In this document: positions 1 to 6,396 of the stretch, piece after piece
Layout of the letters: every line of letters starts with the position of its first letter
Numbering within the stretch: position 1 is the stretch's first letter
From: Candidatus Peribacteria bacterium
GTDB lineage: Bacteria; Patescibacteriota; Gracilibacteria; UBA1369; GCA-2718715
Assembly (NCBI GenBank): GCA_943349385.1
Contig: CALQZM010000035.1
Coordinates: forward strand, 1-8,663
DNA length: 8,663 nt
Direction: 5' to 3'
Position numbers and translations under genes: made by a program
Notes under the pieces: generated by a model
Databases searched by the model: none
Told to the model about the DNA's origin: nothing
What the model saw: the letters and a program-made list of their open reading frames with translations, nothing else

Positions 1-834
1 GATCCGAACACTTATCCGGCTTTAGAATTTAAAGATATTACAAATAATGAATGGTTCGTAGCTACTTTAAAAGAAGCTCTAGTTCGAAAATTAATAACTG
101 GATATGCCGACAATACAATCAAAGGAATGCGGACAGTGTCTAAAGGGGAATTTTTTACAATGTTATACAGATTAGTACCTAAAGAATTTCAAAAAGTTGA
201 CCTCTCAACCGACTTAGCCAAAGACGCCTTAAAAGGACAATGGTATACAGAAGGACTAGCCTTTGCCAAACAAAATCAATTTATTGGACCAGACATTAAT
301 GGCAACATTAACCCAACTAAAGAATTAACTCGCGCTCAAGTAGCCCATTTTATACAATCCTATAAGAACTGGCTAAACCAAAAACTTAACCCAACTATTG
401 CAGACCCTGCAACAGCAACCCCTTCGGTAAATCCACCAGTTGTAGCCTCTCCAGATACAACTACTTTAGAACCCACCACTTCGGCGGCCCCGGTGCTTAC
501 CCAAACCTTTACTGTTGGCTACAAAGAAGAAGGTAAAGCCAGCTTCTATAATACAGAATTATTTTCAGGGAAAAAAACATCTGCCGGAGATATCTACGAC
601 CCTGCCCAACTTACTGCAGCACATAACGATATTCCTTTTGGAACAATAGTAAAGGTAACAGACACTAACAGTAGTAGCTTTGTTTGCGTAAGAATTAATG
701 ATCGTGGTCCAAATAAAACAATCCACCCTGATAGGGTAATAGACCTCTCTGCAAGTTCATTTAAAGCTCTTGCGGATCTTTCAAAAGGTATAATCCAAGT
801 TAAAATTGAAATTGTCGAGAACTGCGTGAGCTAA
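1..834 (+). CDS. SLH-like repeats fused to an RlpA double-psi beta-barrel protein (5' end missing)
   Basis: The frame is open to the window edge, so the N-terminus, probably with a signal peptide and perhaps another SLH repeat, lies outside; the ATG at 127 falls inside a repeat and is not the start. Of 277 visible residues, about 9-61 and 66-123 look like two S-layer homology repeats (W...A...GLI.GYADNTI pattern, then ELTRAQVAHFI). A Pro/Thr/Ala-rich linker (about 128-170) follows, then an RlpA-type double-psi beta-barrel (about 177-273) with GKASFYN, TAAHNDIPFGT, RINDRGP and RVIDLS. RlpA proteins cleave septal peptidoglycan lacking stem peptides, and the His and Asp matching their proposed catalytic pair are present (His208, Asp234). 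The SLH part should hold the enzyme at the cell surface. The RlpA assignment is firm, the SLH one good; lytic activity is inferred, since some RlpA proteins only bind wall. Two Cys (229, 275) could form a disulfide. The FtsL-like gene follows after 35 bp, consistent with a division role. Confidence 0.88.
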   Translation, partial: DPNTYPALEFKDITNNEWFVATLKEALVRKLITGYADNTIKGMRTVSKGEFFTMLYRLVPKEFQKVDLSTDLAKDALKGQWYTEGLAFAKQNQFIGPDINGNINPTKELTRAQVAHFIQSYKNWLNQKLNPTIADPATATPSVNPPVVASPDTTTLEPTTSAAPVLTQTFTVGYKEEGKASFYNTELFSGKKTSAGDIYDPAQLTAAHNDIPFGTIVKVTDTNSSSFVCVRINDRGPNKTIHPDRVIDLSASSFKALADLSKGIIQVKIEIVENCVS

Positions 835-869
835 ATAAAACTGCAATATAACTTCAGCCATTTTCCTAA

Positions 870-1193
870 ATGACAATTACAAAAAAGTATAGATTATCCG
901 AAGAAATTGAAAGAGGCACAAAATACCTTGGAGCAGGACTTTTAATAGTTATTTCTATTACAGCATTCTTATATTTCGCAAATATTGGTATCTCCTCACA
1001 AATGGGATATTCCTTTAAAGTAAAGGAAATTGAGAATAATAAATTGAAAAACCAGAATGAAAACCTACAATTAAAAGTACTAAAGGCCTCATCGTTTAGC
1101 CAAATAAGTACTAGAAAACAAATCATCCAAAATATGCAACCGGCTGCACCTGAATATTTCGAAACTCGGTTAGACAGATTAAGTAAAAATTAA
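870..1193 (+). CDS. FtsL/DivIC-like single-pass coiled-coil protein
   Basis: This 107-residue protein has a short charged cytoplasmic N-terminus (1-18), one membrane segment (about 19-40), then an extracytoplasmic stretch rich in Lys, Asn, Leu and Glu (about 50-72) with coiled-coil character. The end (about 74-97), SSFSQI followed by IIQNMQPAAPEYF, follows the FtsL/DivIC layout in which the coil is followed by a Ser-x-x-x-I turn and a hydrophobic Met-x-x-x-x-P segment. In the divisome such proteins pair through their coils and bridge FtsQ/DivIB to the FtsW/FtsI synthase. The family is too divergent and short to settle FtsL against DivIC by eye, so no symbol is given. The ATG at 870 is the only good start, although no Shine-Dalgarno precedes it (TTTTCCTAA lies directly upstream). 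It sits 35 bp after the RlpA-like gene with no visible terminator, so the two may be co-transcribed. The opposite-strand frame over the same bases is a shadow. Confidence 0.7.
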   Translation: MTITKKYRLSEEIERGTKYLGAGLLIVISITAFLYFANIGISSQMGYSFKVKEIENNKLKNQNENLQLKVLKASSFSQISTRKQIIQNMQPAAPEYFETRLDRLSKN

Positions 1194-1195
1194 CA

Positions 1196-1224
1196 TTGAT
1201 TTTATATTTACGAGTTGATAGAAT
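1196..1224 (+). promoter_or_regulatory. likely sigma70-type promoter of tRNA-Glu
   Basis: A TTGATT hexamer (1196-1201) is followed after exactly 17 bp by TAGAAT (1219-1224). These match the TTGACA and TATAAT consensus at 4 of 6 and 5 of 6 positions. Transcription would start near 1231, about 13 bases before the mature tRNA, a sensible precursor leader. It begins just after the stop of the FtsL-like gene, so the tRNA can be transcribed independently. Confidence 0.55.
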
Positions 1225-1243
1225 CCACAAGCATTATAGATTT

Positions 1244-1318
1244 GGTCCCATCGTCTAGTGGTTAGGACAACAGGTTTTCATCCTGTAAACAGGAGTTCGA
1301 TTCTCCTTGGGACTACCA
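1244..1318 (+). tRNA. trnE: tRNA-Glu, anticodon TTC
   Basis: A complete 75-base cloverleaf can be folded. The acceptor GGTCCCA (1244-1250) pairs with TGGGACT (1308-1314), leaving a G-U first pair. The D-arm is GTC/GAC around TAGTGGTTAG. The anticodon stem ACAGG/CCTGT encloses loop TTTTCAT with anticodon TTC at 1277-1279. The variable loop is AAAC, and the T-arm AGGAG/CTCCT encloses TTCGATT. The discriminator A and CCA (1316-1318) are encoded in the DNA. TTC reads the glutamate codons GAA and GAG. Confidence 0.97.
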
Positions 1319-1320
1319 AT

Positions 1321-1349
1321 CACCTTTTAAGATATTAGGTGTTTTTTTT
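1321..1349 (+). terminator. probable intrinsic terminator after tRNA-Glu
   Basis: CACCT (1321-1325) and AGGTG (1337-1341) form a 5-bp stem around an 11-base AT-rich loop, directly followed by eight T residues (1342-1349). It begins two bases after the tRNA CCA. The stem is short and the loop long, so it would be a modest terminator, but the position and T-run are as expected. It separates the tRNA from the exporter genes. Confidence 0.5.
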
Positions 1350-1360
1350 ATGCCTTAATC

Positions 1361-1375
1361 ACTGTATTATGCAGT
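1361..1375 (+). promoter_or_regulatory. near-perfect 15-bp palindrome upstream of the YadGH exporter, possible operator
   Basis: ACTGTAT T ATGCAGT is an inverted repeat with six of seven arm positions complementary. It lies 18 bp before the yadG start and contains TATTAT (1365-1370), a plausible -10 box preceded by TG; the only -35-like sequence at 17 bp is the T-run of the preceding terminator. A repressor bound here would cover the likely promoter. The site is visible; its role as operator is inference. Confidence 0.3.
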
Positions 1376-1393
1376 ATATAACTAACAAAACAT

Positions 1394-2302
1394 ATGTCTA
1401 AAGCTGTAGAAATACACAACCTCCTTAAAACCTATAAAAACGGGACTCAAGCACTAAAAGGCGTTGACCTAAATATAGCAGAAGGTGATTTTTTTGCGCT
1501 ATTGGGCGCCAACGGCGCCGGAAAAACGACTATAATTGGAATTCTTACTGGTCTTGTAAATAAAACATCTGGAGATGTAAGTATATTTGGATTAAATCAA
1601 GAAACCCACTTAGATGAAATCAAAAAAAATATTGGGGTAGTTCCTCAAGAATTCAATTTTAGTATTTTTGAAAAAGTTATTGATATTATTGTTTTTCAAG
1701 CAGGATATTTTGGCATGACAAAGAAACAAGCTTTAATACGAGCAGAAGAATTGCTTAAAGCATTAGAACTTTGGGAAAAAAGAGATGTAATTTCAAGAAC
1801 CCTGTCTGGTGGAATGAAAAGAAGACTTATGATTGCAAGAAGTCTAATGCATAATCCAAAACTCCTTATTTTAGATGAACCGACAGCTGGAGTTGACGTA
1901 GAACTTAGATTTGGAATGTGGAACTACTTAAAAAAATTAAATCAAAATGGAACAACTATACTGCTGACTACCCACTATTTAGAAGAAGTAGAACAAATGT
2001 GCAAAAATGTAGCTATAATCAAAGACGGACAGATTATAAAAAATAACAGTGTAAAAAACATGTTAATGTCGATTGAAACCGAAACCTACAGCGTAACTAT
2101 AGATAAAGATTTAACACACTATTTATTAAAAGAACTTACTGCAAATAAAATTGACAATAATACTTTTGAAATTGATCTAGGCAAAGAATTCACAGTAATG
2201 GATTTAACTAAATACTTAGAAAAAAATAATTACACAATTCTAGATATACGGCCTACAGGAAATCGTCTCGAAAAGCTATTTCTTAAATCTCTAAAAAATT
2301 AA
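1394..2302 (+). CDS. yadG: ABC-2 exporter ATP-binding subunit, YadG-like
   Basis: This 302-residue cytoplasmic ATPase has all ABC elements in order: Walker A GANGAGKTT (38-46), Q-loop Gln in VVPQEF (Gln85), signature LSGGM (137-141), Walker B LLILDE (157-162), D-loop AGVD (165-168) and switch His194 in LLTTHYLEE. Walker A has Ala where GPNGAGKS/T normally has Pro. Length and many segments (VNKTSG, VPQEFNF, LSGGMKRRLMIAR, PKLLILDEPTAGVD) agree closely with my memory of E. coli YadG (308 aa), including a C-terminal accessory region of about 80 residues ending in NRLEKLF. It would power the membrane partner encoded two bases downstream. The substrate of the family is not established; export of a small hydrophobic compound, lipid or glycan is the general expectation. 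The ATG at 1394 gives an N-terminus that fits the family, though no Shine-Dalgarno is visible. Confidence 0.93.
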   Translation: MSKAVEIHNLLKTYKNGTQALKGVDLNIAEGDFFALLGANGAGKTTIIGILTGLVNKTSGDVSIFGLNQETHLDEIKKNIGVVPQEFNFSIFEKVIDIIVFQAGYFGMTKKQALIRAEELLKALELWEKRDVISRTLSGGMKRRLMIARSLMHNPKLLILDEPTAGVDVELRFGMWNYLKKLNQNGTTILLTTHYLEEVEQMCKNVAIIKDGQIIKNNSVKNMLMSIETETYSVTIDKDLTHYLLKELTANKIDNNTFEIDLGKEFTVMDLTKYLEKNNYTILDIRPTGNRLEKLFLKSLKN

Positions 2303-2304
2303 AT

Positions 2305-3078
2305 ATGTACCTTAAAAGCAACTTTATAGCCTTTCAAACAATTTTAAATAAAGAAATTGCAAGATTTTTGAGGATCTGGACTCAAACATTATTACCACCA
2401 GTAATAACTCAGTCACTGTACTTTATAATTTTTGGTGGATTCATCGGCTCACAGATAAAAGATATTTCAGGAATTTCATATATGCAGTTTATAGTACCCG
2501 GACTTGTAATGATGGCAATTATCAATAGTTCTTATACAAATGTTGTAAGTTCATTCTTTGGATCAAAATTCCAAAAAAACATCGAGGAGTTACTGGTATC
2601 TCCGGTTTCGACCTCAACCATAATTGCAGGTTATACTGGGGGAGGAGTCGCACGAGGTCTCTTAGTTGGAGCTATTGTACTAGCTGTTTCAGCCTTTTTT
2701 ACTACCCCACAACTCGAAAACATTGGAATTATACTTATTTTCTCAACCTTAACCGCCACGATTTTCGCATTAGGAGGACTTTTAAACGGTATTTTTGCCA
2801 CAAAATTTGACGATATGAGCATATTTTCAACCTTTATACTTACTCCACTTACTTATTTCGGTGGAGTGTTTTATTCGATCAAAGACTTACCCTTAATTTG
2901 GCAATCTATATCAAAAGTAAATCCAATTCTATATATGGTTGATGGCTTTAGATACGGATTTTACGGGATTTCTGATTTCAATATATATACCAGTATGAAC
3001 ACTCTATTTTTTGTTTGTTTTATTCTTTTCATAATAAATTATTATTTGATCAAAAAAGGAGTCGGACTTAGAACCTAA
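2305..3078 (+). CDS. yadH: ABC-2 exporter membrane subunit, YadH-like
   Basis: This 257-residue integral membrane protein has about six hydrophobic segments and ABC-2 permease architecture. Long stretches agree with recalled E. coli YadH (256 aa): LPPVITQSLYFIIFG near the start, ISYMQFIVPGL, SSFFGSKFQKNIEELLVSPV (the conserved cytoplasmic coupling region), IIAGYTGGGVARGLLVG, LTPLTYFGGVFYS, and GFRYGFYGI followed by the C-terminal G-x-G-L-R. It forms the membrane channel for the ATPase encoded immediately upstream; only AT separates the two reading frames, indicating one mRNA and translational coupling. Base composition resembles its neighbours, so if the pair was acquired it has adapted. A weak hairpin (CTTAG AAC CTAAG, 3067-3079) overlaps the stop codon but lacks a proper T-run. 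Confidence 0.93.
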   Translation: MYLKSNFIAFQTILNKEIARFLRIWTQTLLPPVITQSLYFIIFGGFIGSQIKDISGISYMQFIVPGLVMMAIINSSYTNVVSSFFGSKFQKNIEELLVSPVSTSTIIAGYTGGGVARGLLVGAIVLAVSAFFTTPQLENIGIILIFSTLTATIFALGGLLNGIFATKFDDMSIFSTFILTPLTYFGGVFYSIKDLPLIWQSISKVNPILYMVDGFRYGFYGISDFNIYTSMNTLFFVCFILFIINYYLIKKGVGLRT

Positions 3079-3108
3079 GATTTCGTTATTGGTTAGCTTA
3101 AAAAAGGG

Positions 3109-3136
3109 TTGTTATTTACTAAATTTATGGTAAGGT
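3109..3136 (+). promoter_or_regulatory. candidate extended -10 promoter before the 895-aa protein gene
   Basis: TTGTTA (3109-3114) is followed after 16 bp by TAAGGT (3131-3136), with TG at 3128-3129 in the extended -10 position. Transcription would start around 3143, giving a leader of about 30 bases before the ATG at 3174. The -10 box is imperfect, but the 95-bp gap after yadH leaves room for a promoter and little else. Confidence 0.35.
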
Positions 3137-3173
3137 AATCGCACTTTTTACCCTTTAAAACTTGGGGCTAAAG

Positions 3174-5861
3174 ATGTTTAAACCATCAAAATTAATTTAC
3201 CGAAATTCCTTAGAAGAAACTTTCGAGAAAGCATCTACAAAAAAAATTGATGCCGAAGAAGTCCTTACGGCTTTTCATAATCAAAAAAAGTCCGAATCCG
3301 AAGAAAAAATCACAGATATTACCACGGTGCTACTAAGTCAAATGGACACCTCTTTAAGTGATCAAGATAGAATTATTGATATCGAAAGTGCCAAAAACCG
3401 ATTAGAAGAATTAAAACAAAAAAATAATCCCGAAAGAAAAAAACAAATCGAATTAGAAATTAATGATAGACGACATAATACAAAGTCACTTATAAGGCTA
3501 CAAAACTCTAGTTCTGTAATATTACTAGAAAATGGAACTAAAACTAACTACTACAATTCAGAAGCCGACAAAAAAACTGAAATTGAAGAATTCATAAAAT
3601 TATCTCCCACAGAACAAATCAAAACACTTCAGTTGAAAAAGAATGAAATTAAAATAGCAACTGATCAATTCAAAGAACTAGCAAGACTAGTGAATCCAAA
3701 GGACTTACCAGATGAACTTAAAAGTTTTAAGAAATTAGATACTAAAAATCGTGCCGAATCTATTAAAGAAATCAAAGCCCTCTCAGCAAATTACAAAAAA
3801 TTGCTAGAAAATTCAGGTGTATCACAAAAAACACTTAAATCTAGACTTCAAACATTTAATACCCTTGGAATAAAAGGACAAAAGCTTGAATTTACAAGAC
3901 TAACTGAAGCCTTAAACGTACCACAAAAAGATAAAGAGTTCAATGGAGCAAAAGAGAAAAGAAAAGAAAAATATCCAGAATTTCAAATTCTTTCTAAAAC
4001 TGAAAAAGAGGATATCTTAAGACAAATCCGGTCCGAAATCAAAACTGAATATCAAACTGAACTAATTCAACATAAACACTATAATGCGCTAAGCAAGAAA
4101 GATATCGAAATGATGCTTAGCACCTTTAAAGGTCGATTTACAATTGATACAGCAGAAATGTGCTTAGATTATTTAGATAGCAGTATGGATAGTGCAGCAG
4201 TAGTTGCAAAAGAAGCCTCTATATTTCCTCAAGCAGTGCTTGAACATTTTGATTGGGACAATATAACTTTTTTTGACAAAAAAAAACTTTTAGGCGAAAA
4301 AGGAACCATAGAACAATACACAGAAAACCAAGATCACATTAAATACGACAATAAATATAAAGAAAAATTAACTTCATACTTAAACTTTAAGCCGATTGGA
4401 ATCATTAATGAGGCCGGACTTAAAAGTTATAGTAAATGGTTCCAAGGACTTAAAGCCTCTGAAAAGAAAAACATTATCGAGAACTCCGAAAAAAAACCGG
4501 AATTAGACTATTTAGAAGCAACTAAACAAGCACGAATTAATGCCAATAAAAAGTTTTTAAAACTACCCGGTCAAATTCAAAAAGAGTACCGCAATAAATA
4601 TGTACAAGCAGATTTCGAAGAAAAAATTAGCATTTTACAACAAATTGAAAAACTCAATACTGAGTCATCTACTGAGTTTGAAGAAAAACTAAACACCCTA
4701 GTAGAAGAAAGATTATTGTCCGAAAACAGTAAAGCTCGTTACTCAAAATGGTTTACCAAAGGACTCAATCTGGCTGAACGTGACGAATATCTTAGTAATT
4801 GTAATTTAGATAAAAAAGAACGGCGTGATAATTTAAAAGACTTTGAAACTAATATCTTGCCGTTTGTACCAAAAGCAGAACTAGCAAAAGTTAAAAAAGA
4901 ATTTTACGAAGCAGACTTTAAAAAAAGAAAAAAACTTAACAAAAAATTTGCCGAAAAATATATTCCAGAAGATCAAGATGTTGTAGACATCAAAAAACAA
5001 ACCATCGCCAACAGTGAAAGTGTCGAAGAAGCAGTTGAAGCCTTAGACACCAACAGCGCAATTAAAAAAGATTTCATAAAAAGAGCAGAAGCAAGAGCCG
5101 ATAAAGGCGACCAGCAGGGAGCCTTAGTTTTGTATGAAGAAGTACTTGAAATGGAATTAAGTCCAACTGAAAAGAAAAAAGTTAAGGACATAGTAAATGA
5201 ACTTCAAGAAGAAGAAGATCATTACGAAAGTTTAGAAGAAGGCCATTTTCATGAGATAGTTGAAAACGAAATTCAAAACATTATACAAGAAAATCCAAAG
5301 TTAAAAAAACAAAAACAGGTGCTTTCAATGCTTGAAGAAGCCTATGATCTGCAATATAGAAACGAAGTTTACTATTCTAAAACTCAAGACGACCAAACCA
5401 GAATGAACCAAAGTCTAGATGATACCTATACGCGAGAAGCTAATCAAGCATTTATGGAACACACAGGTGACCAATCCTTGTATATTGATCAGTGGGGCGA
5501 CTTAGAAGTGGGTGATGCCATAGAATTCGATATAGCGACTTATGATACTACTCAGAACTTACCGTACTGGATGGACTATTTTTCGGTAATGCAAGAGCTC
5601 CCAAAAGAAAAACGGTCAGACCCAAGATTTAAATTTAAAAATAGCAAAACTGGCGAAAATTTATTAGCTAAAAAATTCGATAACGAAGTACTGTATCCAG
5701 CCAGAACAGAATTTATTGATAATGGACTTGCTCCAATTTTGTTTGATAGACTAAAAATAGAAGGAATTCCGAGTTTAGAAAAAGCTGTATCAAATTACTT
5801 ATATGATATAAACTATAAAGAGAGATTACCTAAAAGTAGAAAAACTAATCTAGAAGATTAA
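3174..5861 (+). CDS. large Lys/Glu-rich helical protein with internal duplication and TPR-like motif, unknown function
   Basis: I do not recognise a family for this protein. From the ATG at 3174 it has 895 residues; a TTG at 3162 would add four, but the ATG is preceded by a GGGG run at useful distance and is preferred. It has no signal peptide or membrane segment and is probably cytoplasmic. Most of it is charged and apparently alpha-helical. A roughly 75-residue unit occurs twice: 418-495 and 522-596 both begin YSKWF, continue with GL..E...., and end with an aromatic residue then ADF..K (YVQADFEEK, FYEADFKKR). Weaker related units occur earlier, for example 'LSPTEQIKTL' and 'LSKTEKEDIL'. Residues 633-665 read like one TPR helix pair (RAEARADKGDQQGALVLYEEVLE), then an acidic stretch about 670-690. 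The last 170 residues are less basic, richer in aromatics and may form a separate domain. The methyltransferase gene starts one base after its stop. A scaffold or protein-interaction role is plausible but unproven. Confidence 0.85.
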   Translation: MFKPSKLIYRNSLEETFEKASTKKIDAEEVLTAFHNQKKSESEEKITDITTVLLSQMDTSLSDQDRIIDIESAKNRLEELKQKNNPERKKQIELEINDRRHNTKSLIRLQNSSSVILLENGTKTNYYNSEADKKTEIEEFIKLSPTEQIKTLQLKKNEIKIATDQFKELARLVNPKDLPDELKSFKKLDTKNRAESIKEIKALSANYKKLLENSGVSQKTLKSRLQTFNTLGIKGQKLEFTRLTEALNVPQKDKEFNGAKEKRKEKYPEFQILSKTEKEDILRQIRSEIKTEYQTELIQHKHYNALSKKDIEMMLSTFKGRFTIDTAEMCLDYLDSSMDSAAVVAKEASIFPQAVLEHFDWDNITFFDKKKLLGEKGTIEQYTENQDHIKYDNKYKEKLTSYLNFKPIGIINEAGLKSYSKWFQGLKASEKKNIIENSEKKPELDYLEATKQARINANKKFLKLPGQIQKEYRNKYVQADFEEKISILQQIEKLNTESSTEFEEKLNTLVEERLLSENSKARYSKWFTKGLNLAERDEYLSNCNLDKKERRDNLKDFETNILPFVPKAELAKVKKEFYEADFKKRKKLNKKFAEKYIPEDQDVVDIKKQTIANSESVEEAVEALDTNSAIKKDFIKRAEARADKGDQQGALVLYEEVLEMELSPTEKKKVKDIVNELQEEEDHYESLEEGHFHEIVENEIQNIIQENPKLKKQKQVLSMLEEAYDLQYRNEVYYSKTQDDQTRMNQSLDDTYTREANQAFMEHTGDQSLYIDQWGDLEVGDAIEFDIATYDTTQNLPYWMDYFSVMQELPKEKRSDPRFKFKNSKTGENLLAKKFDNEVLYPARTEFIDNGLAPILFDRLKIEGIPSLEKAVSNYLYDINYKERLPKSRKTNLED
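4425..4961 (+). repeat. diverged tandem duplication within the 895-aa protein gene
   Basis: Copy 1 (4425-4658, residues 418-495) and copy 2 (4737-4961, residues 522-596) share the order YSKWF, GL, a conserved Glu, a Pro-containing mid-section (KLPGQI / FVPKAEL), an aromatic-x-x-ADF motif and a basic tail. A 26-residue segment lies between them. The similarity is visible in protein only, not DNA, so the duplication is old. Confidence 0.6.
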
Positions 5862-5862
5862 A

Positions 5863-6396
5863 ATGTTGTTTCAAATTATTTATTGGATCATAATCGGATT
5901 GATTCTTTTCGGGATTCTAATCTTTGGAGTCAGCTTTACCCAAAGCCTTATTAACAAAGTACCATATTTACCAAGTCGAAAAAAAAACGTTCAAATAATG
6001 CTAGATCAAATTACGCCTTCAAAAAACTCAAAGATTTACGACTTGGGATGTGGCGACGGCAAAATCCTTTTTCAAATCGAGTCGAAATTTGGCATACCAG
6101 GAATAGGATACGAACTCTCCCTACTCCCCTATTTAATCAGTAAACTTAAAACACTACTTTTAAAATATAAAACCAAAATATATTTTCAGAATTTGTTTAA
6201 TGCAAATTTAAATAATGCAGATTACATTTTTATTTACCTAACTCCTTCAATAATCCAAAAAGTAAGTAATAAAATCCTGAAAGAATGCAAGCTAAATACG
6301 GTTATAATCTCAAATACATTTAAAGTCCCCAATCTAAAATTAATAAAAACAATTGCCGGAACAAATAGTACTAAGATTTACGTTTACAAAAAATAA
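5863..6396 (+). CDS. membrane-anchored class I SAM methyltransferase, FAM173/ATPSC-KMT-like
   Basis: This 177-residue protein has an N-terminal membrane segment (about 4-24), then PYLPSR (34-39), the SAM-binding motif I YDLGCGDGK (59-67), the acidic end of strand 2 in GYE (Glu84), and a motif IV-like ADYIFIYLTP (119-128). The sequence P-Y/F-L/V-P-S/T, about 20 residues, DLGCGDG, GYE, then DL/LF...A....YL.P is the layout of the FAM173 family, whose human members are membrane-anchored lysine methyltransferases acting on ATP synthase subunit c and the ADP/ATP carrier. Lysine methylation is therefore a reasonable but unproven activity; the substrate is unknown. Several motif residues typical of small-molecule methyltransferases are missing. 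It starts one base after the stop of the 895-aa gene, implying coupled translation, and its last 26 bp overlap the 3' end of comEC on the other strand. Confidence 0.82.
   Translation: MLFQIIYWIIIGLILFGILIFGVSFTQSLINKVPYLPSRKKNVQIMLDQITPSKNSKIYDLGCGDGKILFQIESKFGIPGIGYELSLLPYLISKLKTLLLKYKTKIYFQNLFNANLNNADYIFIYLTPSIIQKVSNKILKECKLNTVIISNTFKVPNLKLIKTIAGTNSTKIYVYKK

Noticed and set aside
789..794. Perfect TATAAT near the end of the RlpA-like gene, 76 bp before the FtsL-like start.
   Set aside because: The hexamer at 17 bp upstream (GCTCTT) is not -35-like and TTGCGG is only 13 bp away; TATAAT is expected by chance in such AT-rich DNA.
866..1126. Minus-strand frame of 86 codons opposite the FtsL-like gene.
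   Set aside because: It mirrors the + strand gene, shows no family pattern, and the + strand protein has a convincing membrane segment plus coiled coil.
2631..2822. Minus-strand frame of 63 codons inside yadH.
   Set aside because: The + strand frame is a clear YadH homologue; the antisense frame is a shadow.
3067..3079. Small hairpin CTTAG-AAC-CTAAG at the yadH stop as a terminator.
   Set aside because: The stem is 5 bp and AT-rich, and the following bases (ATTTCGTTATT) lack a T-run.
4973..5191. Minus-strand frame of 72 codons rich in Ser and Leu inside the 895-aa gene.
   Set aside because: Its composition is what antisense of Lys/Glu-rich coding sequence gives; no start context or motif.
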